Positions 35,080-44,726 of a stretch of DNA of 64,000 nucleotides are shown here, one piece after another. Source of the stretch: Flavobacterium circumlabens (GTDB lineage: Bacteria > Bacteroidota > Bacteroidia > Flavobacteriales > Flavobacteriaceae). Position 1 is the first letter of the stretch; each line of letters opens with the position of its first letter. The position numbers and the translations under genes were made by a program. Location of the stretch: positions 558,001-622,000 of the forward strand of contig NZ_SLWA01000002.1 of NCBI RefSeq assembly GCF_004345565.1, written 5' to 3'. Below the pieces are notes generated by a model, which saw nothing but the letters and a program-made list of their open reading frames with translations, did no database searches and was not told where the DNA came from.

Positions 35080-35144
35080 AAAAAGAAAGAAATCCCGACC
35101 GTTTTTAAAACGTCAATTAGTTGTTGAGAATGTCTTTAAAGTAA

Positions 35145-35186
35145 AAAAGCTGCTTCCGTAATAATTTGGGAAGCAGCTTTTGTTTT
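35145..35186. terminator. Bidirectional terminator
   Basis: AAAAGCTGCTTCC pairs with GGAAGCAGCTTTT around an 11-base loop. It separates the trehalase gene from the convergent lipoprotein gene. Confidence 0.88.
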
Positions 35187-36214
35187 TATTTTTGTTCGCT
35201 AATTGCAGCTTTCTTTAGCCTGAGGATTCTAATTTTTTTGTTGGTATTATCCGATAAGAAGATGCGGTCTTCTACTTGTGCAATACCCAGGATTGTTCCA
35301 AAAGGATTTTTTCCCATAATGTCCGTCGTATTGATTCTCGCAGAGTAGGTTTTGTTCAAAAACTCCTCTTTTGGATAGAATCGCAGAAAATTGACAGCAC
35401 CCACATTTTCAGAAGTGATGGCCCAATCGCTACTAATCGAAACCGCAAGAGGTTTAACATCTGAAAATGCCTTGGTTACCGGAACTATCGGATTTTCAAG
35501 TGATGCCGCAGCATTGGCACGAATCGAAGCAATATCATAATATAAATAGGCTTTGGCATTTCTTCCCGCAACAACCAGATTTCCGCCTTCTATTTGCAGG
35601 GAATAAAATTCATCATATCCATTTAAGGTATTTAGCTTGGCAATCGGCGCTAAGTCCCATTTGCTGGTTTCTGTAATTTGTGAGGCTTCAAAAACTTTAA
35701 TGGTAGTATTTTTTTCCTTCACAAAAACCAGCCCGTCTTTTACCACGACACCAAAAACGTGTACAAAAGTATTCCACCATTGTCCGTTACCTACCGTATT
35801 GATTCCTAAAGTATTAGTTTCATCCAATACAAAAAGACGCGAATCAACACTTCCGAGATAGATCCTTTTATTATCTACGCAAACAGAAGAAAGATTTGTA
35901 AAAGGTATGTTTGTGGTTCCTTTCGAAAAAGCAGTTACAGATTTCAGGTACTTTAAGGTCTTTGCATCAAAAATTTCCAGAACATTACCATTGCAGACAT
36001 ATAATTTATCATTGGCAATTGTTATTCCTCTCGGATCAAGCGTGCCTGTTCCGTCTCCAATTTGTGCAGCTGTTACAGATGCTTCATCTGTTGGGTAATA
36101 ATAATATTTATCGTCTGTAGAAGCGTTTACATCATCGCTGTCGTTGCAGCCTGTTAGTATTAGAAGTAACAGGAAAACTAATTTAGACATCTTGTATAGT
36201 TTTTTTAATTCCAT
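35186..36214 (-). CDS. Lipoprotein, beta-propeller-like
   Basis: This 342-residue protein has a lipoprotein signal (LVFLLLLILTGCNDSDD). The body has six or more repeating units of the type DPRGITIANDKLYVCNGNVLEIFDAKTLKYLKSV and VKDGLVFVKEKNTTIKVFEA, the pattern of a YncE/NHL-like beta-propeller. No catalytic motif is seen; it probably binds a partner or a glycan at the cell surface. The first ATG (36214) lies within the end of the upstream gene (ATGGAATTAA), implying translational coupling; an ATG eight codons later is also possible. It probably works with the upstream metallopeptidase-like lipoprotein. Confidence 0.75.
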   Translation of the reverse strand: MELKKLYKMSKLVFLLLLILTGCNDSDDVNASTDDKYYYYPTDEASVTAAQIGDGTGTLDPRGITIANDKLYVCNGNVLEIFDAKTLKYLKSVTAFSKGTTNIPFTNLSSVCVDNKRIYLGSVDSRLFVLDETNTLGINTVGNGQWWNTFVHVFGVVVKDGLVFVKEKNTTIKVFEASQITETSKWDLAPIAKLNTLNGYDEFYSLQIEGGNLVVAGRNAKAYLYYDIASIRANAAASLENPIVPVTKAFSDVKPLAVSISSDWAITSENVGAVNFLRFYPKEEFLNKTYSARINTTDIMGKNPFGTILGIAQVEDRIFLSDNTNKKIRILRLKKAAISEQK

Positions 36215-37437
36215 TTTCCTTCTCCTTTATATTTTACTAAAAATGTGTTTTTCGGATCAATTTTAAAAACCGGTTTTGTATAAGTTCCGTTTAGATATTT
36301 TGTTTTGGTATAGGTCTGTAAAATATCCGGGTCAATAAAAGGAAGATCGTTGATGTAAATCAAATATTTATAAAACTGAGTCAGCATCTCCTGTTGTCCG
36401 CCGCCTTCACCACTATTGGCGAAATTACTGTCATGGTTATACCCCGTATGGTGCGAGTATTCATGCGACCAAAGAGACATTTCTCCTTTCCAGTGTCCGG
36501 ATACGTAGTTGGATTCATACTGAGAAGCCAGAGGTCCGCCTCCCCAGGCAGCATCACCGCCCACCATGGCCATGTAAAGTGTTCTTCCGTCAACATAGTC
36601 CCAGTATCTTTTTTCGATCTCCGCTTTTGTAAAATAATCGTACTGGCCATTTGCATCCGCAGTATTGCCATGCCAGTCTGTAGCTCCGTTTACGGCAGTT
36701 CCGGCAGCTGCGGCCTGTTCTTTTTTATAAAGGTCAAAATTATTATGTGTCTGATAATAGACAGGATGGCTTAAAGCATAGGAATAATTGATAATCATGG
36801 TCACGGCTTCTTTCGCCAATACCGGATTCATAGGCAAATATTTACCATATTCTTCAATATGATACCCGTCATGAAACTGAACCAATTGTGAAGATTTAAT
36901 TTTCTTGAATTTGGCAAATAAAGGATCAGAGGATTCTACCGAAAATTCAATTGCACCGGATGAAAATCCATCGATCTTATCTATTGTAACTGTTTTTCCG
37001 TCTTCCAATTCGTAGTCATTTTTTGCTGAAACCAATGGAATTTGATGAAATGATCTGTGAAAAGCGGGAATCTGGGTAAAGTGATACAGCACAAAACGCT
37101 TGTCATAGTTCGGTAATTTAGCATAGATTTTTACATCTTTAAGCCCAACCGGTGAGTAAAGCGAAATCTGAACAGAGTCTTTTCCTTTTTGTATCACCTG
37201 CATTGGCTGGTTTACGCGAAACCATCGGTCTTTTTTGTCATACATTCTGGCCGGATCTTCATCGTCTTCAAACATCGTCATCGGATGGTTGGCCGCAGGA
37301 AGTTTTGTAGCATCAAGCTGCGGTAAATAATGGGCGGTGTATCCGCTTGATTCCGTATCACTGCAACTGGTTTGCAGCATAAAGGTTAAGAATAATAAGC
37401 CTATTGAGAACAGGCTTCTGAAAATGGTAGGTTTCAT
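36205..37437 (-). CDS. Lipoprotein with zinc-metallopeptidase motif HEYSH
   Basis: This 410-residue protein has a lipoprotein signal (LLFLTFMLQTSCSDTESS). Near residue 326 it carries SHEYSHHTGYNHDSN, a HExxH zinc-binding motif with possible further ligands (His, Asp or Glu) just downstream (NSGEGGGQQEML). The N-terminal third has a beta-sandwich character. I cannot name the peptidase family; it does not match M60 (HExGH). It is probably a surface-exposed protease. Its stop overlaps the start of the beta-propeller lipoprotein, so the two form a coupled pair. Confidence 0.72.
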   Translation of the reverse strand: MKPTIFRSLFSIGLLFLTFMLQTSCSDTESSGYTAHYLPQLDATKLPAANHPMTMFEDDEDPARMYDKKDRWFRVNQPMQVIQKGKDSVQISLYSPVGLKDVKIYAKLPNYDKRFVLYHFTQIPAFHRSFHQIPLVSAKNDYELEDGKTVTIDKIDGFSSGAIEFSVESSDPLFAKFKKIKSSQLVQFHDGYHIEEYGKYLPMNPVLAKEAVTMIINYSYALSHPVYYQTHNNFDLYKKEQAAAAGTAVNGATDWHGNTADANGQYDYFTKAEIEKRYWDYVDGRTLYMAMVGGDAAWGGGPLASQYESNYVSGHWKGEMSLWSHEYSHHTGYNHDSNFANSGEGGGQQEMLTQFYKYLIYINDLPFIDPDILQTYTKTKYLNGTYTKPVFKIDPKNTFLVKYKGEGKWN

Positions 37438-37790
37438 TGTTGTTAAAAATTTGAATGTTAAAAAAAGGGGGACTTTTTCTTTATGTTGTATCTGTAATTT
37501 CTATAAGTGTAAGAGCAAATAAACATTGTATCATGTTTATTTCAGTTCGGCAGCAAATTAACGGAATTATAATACAAGTACTACAATTTAAAATAAAAAA
37601 TTTTAAATTAATTTTCAATTTCCCTTTATTCACTGAATTTAAAAGTTAATAAATACTAAAACGTATTTTAAAACGGGTTATTGTTTTTTGACAGTTGCTG
37701 ATTCAAAAATATATTTCGTTCTCCTTAAAAAAAAATAATTAATAAAAGAATGTTCATTCATTTATTATTTTATCTTTGCTAAAAAATGTC
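37438..37790. other. Divergent intergenic region with TetR promoter
   Basis: No gene is seen. On the plus strand TATCTTTG (37771-37778) matches the -7 consensus and lies 12 bases before the tetR ATG, so the message has a very short leader. AATGTTCATTCATT just upstream (about 37749) is a possible operator. No clear promoter was found for the minus-strand peptidase gene. Confidence 0.5.
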
Positions 37791-38387
37791 ATGAGATTAA
37801 GAGATATTGATAAAGAAAATCTGGTTATTGCCAATGCAATAGATCAAATCGTACAGGATGGATTTCAGGGTTTCAGCATGAATAAACTTGCCAAAGCATG
37901 TAATATTTCTGTTGGTACATTATACATTTACTATAAGGACAAAGATGATTTAATCCAAAAAATAGGGGCAACCGTTGCTATTGAGTTTTTTTCACGTACC
38001 ATTAAAAATTTCTCGCCGGAAATGTCATTTGAAGAAGGATTATGGGTACAATGGGTAAACAGGGCTGACTTTACCATGAAATATCCCAGAAAAGTTGCTT
38101 TTTTTGAAATCATTAAACACTCTCCACATGGAGAAATAATATTAAATTCTACCACCAAATTTTCAGATTTCAGAACGATTATGAAACAGTTTATAGATAA
38201 CGGTTTGCATAATAATGAAATTTCGCCAATGACATTTGAAGCTTTTTGGTCTGTTGCGTACGGGCCATTATATACTTTATTAAACTTTCATACCGATGGT
38301 AAGAGTATGGGAGGGAAACCGTTTGTTCTTACCAGAAAAATTATGAAAGAAGCTTTTCAGGCAACCGTAAAAGCTTTAAAACCATGA
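37791..38387 (+). CDS. TetR family transcriptional repressor
   Basis: This 198-residue protein starts at the ATG at 37791; an in-frame TTG five codons upstream falls in the -7 promoter element. The N-terminal HTH reads IVQDGFQGFSMNKLAKACNISVGTLYIYYKDKDDLIQ. The C-terminal domain is helical and resembles the AcrR-type ligand domain. Its stop overlaps the next start (ATGA), so it is coupled to the HMA-like gene and the MFS exporter, which it presumably represses. The inducing compound is unknown. Confidence 0.9.
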   Translation: MRLRDIDKENLVIANAIDQIVQDGFQGFSMNKLAKACNISVGTLYIYYKDKDDLIQKIGATVAIEFFSRTIKNFSPEMSFEEGLWVQWVNRADFTMKYPRKVAFFEIIKHSPHGEIILNSTTKFSDFRTIMKQFIDNGLHNNEISPMTFEAFWSVAYGPLYTLLNFHTDGKSMGGKPFVLTRKIMKEAFQATVKALKP

Positions 38388-38620
38388 AAATTATGGATAC
38401 AGATTTAAACACAGTACATGTTTTTAAAACAGATATTAGAAAAATGGATACAGGCTGCGCGATGTATCACAAACTGAACGATCACAAAGATATACAGCAA
38501 TGGAGCATTGATCATGACGATATTGATTGTGTGCTGCGTGTCGTTTCAGAAACGCTTCAACCCGAAGCAATTATTACGCTTATTAGCGATTTTGGACATA
38601 AATGCCAGGAATTGGTATAA
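38384..38620 (+). CDS. Small HMA-like (ferredoxin-fold) protein
   Basis: This 78-residue protein reads as a single beta-alpha-beta-beta-alpha-beta domain: VHVFKTDI, helix over MYHKLNDHKDI, QQWSIDHDDIDCVLRVV, then AIITLISDFGHKCQELV. The pattern resembles heavy-metal-associated (HMA) domains, especially the end GHKCQEL, but the CxxC metal site is absent. It could be a sensor or chaperone for the exporter substrate. It overlaps the tetR stop by 4 bases and lies 15 bases before the MFS gene. The function is unknown. Confidence 0.7.
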   Translation: MKIMDTDLNTVHVFKTDIRKMDTGCAMYHKLNDHKDIQQWSIDHDDIDCVLRVVSETLQPEAIITLISDFGHKCQELV

Positions 38621-38635
38621 AAACAAGTTATTAAA

Positions 38636-39880
38636 ATGGAAAAAACTACTGCAGAACCGACTGCTTTTACTTTAAAACAAATCATTATTATAGCCATTCT
38701 GGCGCTTTTACAATTTACAGTTATACTTGATTTTGTTATTATTTCCCCGTTGGGTGACATCTTAATGAAAACACTGGACATGACGACAGCCAAATTTGGA
38801 TTTACAGTTTCCGCTTATGCTTTTAGCGCCGGAATTTCCGGATTACTTGCCGCAGGTTTTGCCGATAAATTTGACCGGAAAAAATTGCTCATTTTCTTTT
38901 ATACCGGATTTATTATCGGTACCGTTTTTTGTGCATTTGCTGCGAATTACCAGATGTTGCTTTTTGCCAGAATTTTTACAGGGCTTTTTGGCGGTGTAAT
39001 CGGTTCGGTTTCACTTGCCATTGTAACGGATTTATTTGTAATCCATCAAAGAGGACGAGTGATGGGAACTATACAAATGGCCTATGCAACAAGCCAGATT
39101 TTAGGAATACCAATGGGCTTATATTTTGCCAATAACTGGGGATGGCATTCTGCTTTTATTATGATCGCCGTTTTAGCAATCCTGATTCTGATTGCCGTTA
39201 TCACCCAGATAGAACCCATAACCAAACACCTGGAATTGCAATCCGACAAAAGTCCTTTTCTACACCTGTGGCATACACTGAATAATAAAAACTATCAGAT
39301 TGGTTTTGCTGCCATTGCATTTTTATCTGTGGGAGGTTTTATGTTACAGCCTTTCGGAAGTGCCTTTCTGGTCAATAATATTCATATTAGCCACCTTCAA
39401 TTACCAATGGTATTTTTCTTTACCGGGCTTTCGGTACTGTTTATCATGCCGTTGGTGGGAAAATTAAGTGACAAAGTCAATAAATTTAAACTCTTCGCCG
39501 TAGGATCCCTGATTTCGGTAATTATGATTTTAATTTATACCAATCTTGATCCCATTCCGTTATGGGAAGTGGTGGCAATCAATATGGTATTGTTCATGGG
39601 GATCATGAGCCGTATGATTCCTGCTACCACCCTGAATACAGCCATTCCCGAAATGAAAGATCGTGGAGCTTATATGTCAATAACTTCTTCATTACAGCAA
39701 ATTGCAGGCGGTATTGCAGCGGTATGTGCGGGTTTCATCGTACATCAGGAAACCAAATCTTCCCCTTTGGAAAATTATGATATTTTGGGATATGTTATTG
39801 CTGTAATTACATCCTGTTCGGTACTGCTAATGTGGAGAGTAAATCAACTGGCAAAATCAAAAGAGAAAAGCATAATTTAA
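38636..39880 (+). CDS. MFS exporter, DHA1 type
   Basis: This 414-residue protein has about 12 membrane helices. Motifs include VILDFVIISPLGDILMKTLDM at the first helix, the loop GFADKFDRKKLLIF (motif A) and LFGGVIGSVSLAIVTDLF. It belongs with sugar-efflux and drug-resistance DHA1 exporters. It is the last gene in the TetR-HMA-MFS operon and is followed by a strong terminator. The likely role is export of a toxic compound or metabolite sensed by the TetR protein. Confidence 0.9.
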   Translation: MEKTTAEPTAFTLKQIIIIAILALLQFTVILDFVIISPLGDILMKTLDMTTAKFGFTVSAYAFSAGISGLLAAGFADKFDRKKLLIFFYTGFIIGTVFCAFAANYQMLLFARIFTGLFGGVIGSVSLAIVTDLFVIHQRGRVMGTIQMAYATSQILGIPMGLYFANNWGWHSAFIMIAVLAILILIAVITQIEPITKHLELQSDKSPFLHLWHTLNNKNYQIGFAAIAFLSVGGFMLQPFGSAFLVNNIHISHLQLPMVFFFTGLSVLFIMPLVGKLSDKVNKFKLFAVGSLISVIMILIYTNLDPIPLWEVVAINMVLFMGIMSRMIPATTLNTAIPEMKDRGAYMSITSSLQQIAGGIAAVCAGFIVHQETKSSPLENYDILGYVIAVITSCSVLLMWRVNQLAKSKEKSII

Positions 39881-39920
39881 AAGAAGAAATTTAAGAAAGT
39901 AATATTTCTGATACAATTAA

Positions 39921-39950
39921 AAAAAGACGGTCTTTGATCGTCTTTTTTTT
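39921..39950 (+). terminator. Rho-independent terminator
   Basis: AAAAAGACG pairs with CGTCTTTTT around a nine-base loop and ends in a T run. The rest of 39951-40246 is AT-rich and shows no gene. Confidence 0.85.
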
Positions 39951-40246
39951 GCTTTCAGTATTCAGACAAAAAGAGTAAAACGCTTTTAAGTAAGAAGTTA
40001 TGTGCAAATTTTAAATAGTACAAATTATCAGTTGAGATGCGTTTGAAAATGAGTTCATTAATCTACCAATAAATTATATAGTCAATTTGACTATTTTTTA
40101 TTTTATTGCCATTTCGAATGAAAAACAAGCTTAAAAACGATGGATTCCAGATAAAAATCAAACTGATGATTATGGGTTAAAATATCATTATTACTGCGTA
40201 TTATGTTTTAAATTAGCTTTAAAATAATGATTTATTGAAAAAATAT

Positions 40247-40287
40247 TTTACTAAAACGATTTTGTAAATCGGTTTTATATATATTTG
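40247..40287 (+). promoter_or_regulatory. lacI-type promoter with operator (mannan locus)
   Basis: The operator TTTACTAAA-ACGA-TTTTGTAAA (40247-40268) lies just upstream of the -7 element TATATTTG (40280-40287), 40 bases before the regulator ATG. The same operator recurs before susC at 41404, so the regulator controls itself and the locus. Confidence 0.82.
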
Positions 40288-40326
40288 TCACATCATTAAA
40301 TAACCCTTCCGTAAAATAATCCGTTC

Positions 40327-41337
40327 ATGAAAAGAATTACGATTAAAGATATTGCTACCGAGGCCCAAGTGTCGATATCTACAGTTTCTTTTGTTATTAA
40401 CGGGAAAGGAGAGAAAATGGCAATTAGCCCGGCTGTCATAAAAAAGGTACAGGAAGTTGCTAAAAAGCTTCATTACCGTCCAAGCATGATTGCCAGCAGT
40501 CTGAGAACAGGAAAAACGAGATCTATCGGTCTTATTGTAGAAGATATTTCCAATCAGTTCTTTGCAGATTTGGCCAGAGTAATAGAAGACGAGGCAAAAA
40601 ATATTGATTACAGGGTTTTCTATTGCAGTACGGGAGATGATGATGCACGTTCTGAAGAATTGGTACAAAGCCTTTTGCAGGCGAATGTAGAAGGGTTTAT
40701 TATCACACCAACTAAAAATTTAGAAAAGACTATTGACCTCCTGCTGAAATTGCAGAAACCGGTGGTTCTGATTGACCGTTATTTCGCCCATCAGAAAGTA
40801 AGTCACGTGGTGATGGATAACTATGAAGGTTCCTATTCGGCAACTCGGTTTTTAATAGAGAAAGGATGTAAAAATATAGCTGTTGTCAATAATAAATCTC
40901 AAATGATTCAAATGAAACTTAGAGAGAAAGGATATACAGATGCCTTAAAAGAAGCGGGCATTTATGATAAATCACTGGCGCTTTATTTGGATTATCATGC
41001 AAATGAAAAATCCAGGATTGATTCACTGGTTGCTTTTTTTAAAGCCAATCCAAAAATAGATGCTGTTTTATTCCTGGCCAATTATATGGGGCTTGCGGGT
41101 TTACAGGCTTTCAGGGGTATGGGGTACAGAATACCGGAAGATATTTCGGTGATCAGCTTTGATGATCATGATAGTTTCAAATTGCATACACCGACCATTT
41201 CGGTAATTGCACAGCCTATAGAAGATATTGCCATTAAATCTATTCAGTTGCTAATGAGTCAGATGACAGATTTTGATGCTTTCAAAGTTGAAAAAGTGCT
41301 TAAAAAAGGCACATTAATTGTCAGGGAATCGGTTTAG
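40327..41337 (+). CDS. LacI family regulator of the mannan locus
   Basis: This 336-residue protein has a LacI HTH (TIKDIATEAQVSISTVSFVINGKGEKMAISPAVIKKVQEVA) and a sugar-binding effector domain (SIGLIVEDISNQFFADLARVIE, VISFDDHDSFKLHTPTISVIAQP). It precedes the SusC/SusD and alpha-mannan enzymes. Near-identical palindromes lie before it and before susC. Mannan loci in Bacteroides are usually controlled by hybrid two-component or ECF systems, so LacI control is a local variation. The effector is probably mannose or a manno-oligosaccharide. Confidence 0.92.
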   Translation: MKRITIKDIATEAQVSISTVSFVINGKGEKMAISPAVIKKVQEVAKKLHYRPSMIASSLRTGKTRSIGLIVEDISNQFFADLARVIEDEAKNIDYRVFYCSTGDDDARSEELVQSLLQANVEGFIITPTKNLEKTIDLLLKLQKPVVLIDRYFAHQKVSHVVMDNYEGSYSATRFLIEKGCKNIAVVNNKSQMIQMKLREKGYTDALKEAGIYDKSLALYLDYHANEKSRIDSLVAFFKANPKIDAVLFLANYMGLAGLQAFRGMGYRIPEDISVISFDDHDSFKLHTPTISVIAQPIEDIAIKSIQLLMSQMTDFDAFKVEKVLKKGTLIVRESV

Positions 41338-41403
41338 ATTCTTTGCGTATTTCAAATTAAAAAAAAAATAAAAATCAATTAAAACGCGGTTTTTTTTACC
41401 CCT

Positions 41404-41425
41404 TTTACTAAATCGTTTTAGTAAA
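41404..41425 (+). promoter_or_regulatory. LacI operator before susC
   Basis: TTTACTAAA-TCGT-TTTAGTAAA has perfect nine-base arms with a central CG step and matches the operator before the regulator gene. It lies about 200 bases before the susC ATG, so a long leader is implied. Confidence 0.85.
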
Positions 41426-41622
41426 CAAAACAGCTGAAGCTGCGGTCATATTGACTTTCTAAACCATTTTTTATGTAGTAAAAACCGACAAACGGATAAT
41501 TTTTTATAACTATACAACTACTTTTTTTTATTGAAACTGAGTTCAAATTTTTTATTAATATTTAAAACAAACAGGTTAAAAACAAACAAAAATCAAAACA
41601 AATAAACCAAAAAAAATTGCTT

Positions 41623-44600
41623 ATGAAACGAATTTTAGCAGTGTTAGGAATGGTATTGTTTAGCAGCTTGGGAGCTGTTGCACAAAATCGATTAATAACA
41701 GGCATAGTGGCAGATGCAGAGAACAAGGGAATTGTTGCTGCATCAATCGAGGTTCAGGGAAAACCATTTAGCGCAATTACAGACGCTGAAGGTCGATTTA
41801 AGATGAATGTTCCGGAAGGAAAGGTTACTTTAAATGTAACTTCTATAGGTTTTGTATCAAAATCAGTGGTGCTTGAGGCAACAGAAAACAGAGTTTCAGT
41901 GGTATTAAAAGAAAATGCACAGGAATTAAAAGATGTTGTCGTAACTTCATTTGGAGTTAAGAAACAAAGAAAAAGTTTAGGTTACGCAGTTGGAGAACTG
42001 AAAGGAGAAGACCTGACAAAGAACAAAGAAATTAACTTAGGAAACGCGCTTCAGGGAAAAATAGCCGGGGTTAACGTTTCTGCACCGGTAACAGGACCAT
42101 CCGGTTCGAGCCGTGTCGTAATTCGTGGGGCAACTTCCGCTTCAGGACTTAACCAGCCCTTGTACGTTGTAGACGGTATTCCGATAGACAATACACAACA
42201 GGGAAATGCAGGAATGTACGGAGGAGCCGACAAAGGTGACGGTATGTCGTCCTTCAATCCGGATGATATTGCCTCTATGTCGGTATTAAAAGGTAGTGCC
42301 GCTTCTGCTCTTTACGGGTACAGAGGATCAAATGGTGTTATCTTAATTACCACTAAAAAAGGAAAAAGCGGAACCGGAATCGGAGTAGATTTTAGTACCA
42401 ATTCTACTTTTAATACACCGGCAAGTCTTCTGAACTGGCAGGATCAATATGGTGCAGGAGCACCGGATGCTAATGGAGTTCCGACAAGATTTACCAATTT
42501 ACAGGAACTTAGAGATTCTTACTATTTTGCGTGGGGAGATAAATATGACGGAACGAACTCTCTTGCCATAGACGGAACTACAAAGCCGTACAAAGCATAC
42601 GGAAAAGATAACGTTGAAAATTTCTACAGAACAGGTTATTCTTTCAGTAATACTTTGGCAATTTCGGGTGGAAATGAAACGACAAATTTCAGATTGTCTT
42701 TCGGAAATACGAAAGATGAGTCTATTTTACCGGGAACTACTTTCGGAAGAAATAACGTGACACTGAGTTTAAACTCTGCTCCAAACAAAAAGATAAGTAT
42801 TGAGTCGAACGCACAATATATTTCGGAAAAAAGTAAAAACAGACCTTATCTGAATGACTCTCCGAGAAATCCTTCTTTCCCGACTACTTTTATGACGCCG
42901 GGTACCGACATCAGATGGCTGCGTAATCCGTACGATGTAAATGGAGGAGAAGAAGATTATCTGGGTGCAAACGTATACCATACCAATCCGTACTTTGCTA
43001 CAGATCAGCTTTTAAACAGTGATCTTAGAAAGCGTTTTATTGGTTCTGCAAAAGTCACCTATAACATTACAGATAAGATTTACGCAAAAGCGGTTTTGGG
43101 TATTGATGATATCAACTACGAATATACGGAGATTGAGCCAACCGGAATCAATTACAATATTGGCGGATCAATTGAAGACAGAATTGAGAACCGTTCTGAA
43201 TTTAACGCTTCAGGTTACTTAGGATACAAAAGTGATATCGCTAAAAATCTTTCATTGGATGCTTTTATCGGAGCAAATCGCCAGGATAACAGATACAACG
43301 GGATTAAAATGAAAGGAAATAATTTTATTGTACCGTTCAAATATTTCTATGGGAATACGCAACCGGACAAAACAGAGAAATTGTTTTCGGAACGCGAAGT
43401 GAACTCCCTTTTTTATTCTGCTGATTTAGCGTATAAAGATTTCTTATATCTGAGTTTAACAGGCCGTGAAGATTGGTTCTCGACTTTAGATCCAGCAGAT
43501 AACAGTATTTTTTATCCCTCTGTAAGTACCAGTTTTATTTATTCCGAAGTGATTAAATTACCGGAATGGATGTCTTACGGTAAGATTAGAGCAGGATGGG
43601 GTAACGTTGGAGGCGGATTGCAGGAAGCGTATGCTTTAATGCTGACTTATACCACACCCGACGGGCAAACAGATTCACAAGGGCAGCCAATTTTGGGTGT
43701 AAATGGTGATACCGTTAATAATAAAAATTTAAGACCGTATAATGTAAGTACCATAGAGTTTGGTTTTGAAAATACATTCTTCAATAACAGATTAAGCACC
43801 GATTTGACGTTCTATCAAAAGAGAACAACAAACGATATTGCAGATGCTGATATTTCTAAGGCTTCTGGTTACAGAACAACCAAAATCAACGTTGGGGAAA
43901 TCCTGAACAAAGGGGTTGAATTTGCAATCAATGTAAAAGCCATAAAAACACCAAGTTTTTCCTGGAGTGTAGGCTATAATTTTGCTTATAATGATAGTGA
44001 AGTAGTCAATCTTTCTGATAAAATTCCAACAAAATTATTGGATGATAACAGAGACGCAAGAGCTTCTGTAGTGTTAGAAAAAGGACAGCCTTTCGGAGTA
44101 ATCAAAGCTTACGATTATTTAAGAGATGCCAACGGAAATATCGTATTAGATACCAACGGAAGATTCCTGAGAGGAAATTTAATTATAGCAGGACAAGGGG
44201 TAGCACCAACTTCAATGGGACTTTCAAATGATTTCTCTTATAAAAATTTCACGCTTTCCGTTTTCGTAGATGCTAAATTCGGAGGAGAAATCTATTCGGC
44301 TACCAACCAGTTAGGAACGCGTTACGGATTATCTGAAATCACACTTCCGGGTCGTGAAGGCGGCGTAGCAGTAAGCGGTACGGATGTGAACGGCAATCCT
44401 GTAAATCAAACTGTTTCTGCTTATAATTACTGGAGAAGTTACAGTGATGTAACCTCAAACTTCGTGTACGATGCTGATTTTGTGAAATTAAGAGCGATTT
44501 CTTTTAGCTACAATTTTCCAAAAGCCTATATCCAGAAAACACCATTTCAAGCCATTAGTTTAGCTTTTTCAGCTCATAATTTATGGACGATTTACGACAA

Positions 44601-44715
44601 AGTTCCAAACATTGATCCCGAGTCCAACTATTCTAATAGTAATGCTCAGGGTATGGAAAGAGCCTCTATGCCATTGACCAGAAATTACCGTGTAACGCTT
44701 AATGTTAAATTCTAA
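41623..44715 (+). CDS. SusC-type TonB-dependent receptor (mannan locus)
   Basis: This 1030-residue protein starts at the ATG at 41623; a TTG two codons upstream is less likely. After a signal peptide (to VAQ) come the carboxypeptidase-regulatory-like domain (ITGIVADAENKGIVAASIEVQG), the SusC plug motif (LKDVVVTSFGVKKQRKSLGYAVGEL), TAxxGxxGVILITTKKGK-type sequence (SALYGYRGSNGVILITTKKGK) and a beta barrel ending VTLNVKF. With the SusD lipoprotein 11 bases downstream it forms the importer for manno-oligosaccharides. The barrel carries no recognisable defect. Confidence 0.95.
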   Translation: MKRILAVLGMVLFSSLGAVAQNRLITGIVADAENKGIVAASIEVQGKPFSAITDAEGRFKMNVPEGKVTLNVTSIGFVSKSVVLEATENRVSVVLKENAQELKDVVVTSFGVKKQRKSLGYAVGELKGEDLTKNKEINLGNALQGKIAGVNVSAPVTGPSGSSRVVIRGATSASGLNQPLYVVDGIPIDNTQQGNAGMYGGADKGDGMSSFNPDDIASMSVLKGSAASALYGYRGSNGVILITTKKGKSGTGIGVDFSTNSTFNTPASLLNWQDQYGAGAPDANGVPTRFTNLQELRDSYYFAWGDKYDGTNSLAIDGTTKPYKAYGKDNVENFYRTGYSFSNTLAISGGNETTNFRLSFGNTKDESILPGTTFGRNNVTLSLNSAPNKKISIESNAQYISEKSKNRPYLNDSPRNPSFPTTFMTPGTDIRWLRNPYDVNGGEEDYLGANVYHTNPYFATDQLLNSDLRKRFIGSAKVTYNITDKIYAKAVLGIDDINYEYTEIEPTGINYNIGGSIEDRIENRSEFNASGYLGYKSDIAKNLSLDAFIGANRQDNRYNGIKMKGNNFIVPFKYFYGNTQPDKTEKLFSEREVNSLFYSADLAYKDFLYLSLTGREDWFSTLDPADNSIFYPSVSTSFIYSEVIKLPEWMSYGKIRAGWGNVGGGLQEAYALMLTYTTPDGQTDSQGQPILGVNGDTVNNKNLRPYNVSTIEFGFENTFFNNRLSTDLTFYQKRTTNDIADADISKASGYRTTKINVGEILNKGVEFAINVKAIKTPSFSWSVGYNFAYNDSEVVNLSDKIPTKLLDDNRDARASVVLEKGQPFGVIKAYDYLRDANGNIVLDTNGRFLRGNLIIAGQGVAPTSMGLSNDFSYKNFTLSVFVDAKFGGEIYSATNQLGTRYGLSEITLPGREGGVAVSGTDVNGNPVNQTVSAYNYWRSYSDVTSNFVYDADFVKLRAISFSYNFPKAYIQKTPFQAISLAFSAHNLWTIYDKVPNIDPESNYSNSNAQGMERASMPLTRNYRVTLNVKF

Positions 44716-44726
44716 TAGTAAAAAAG

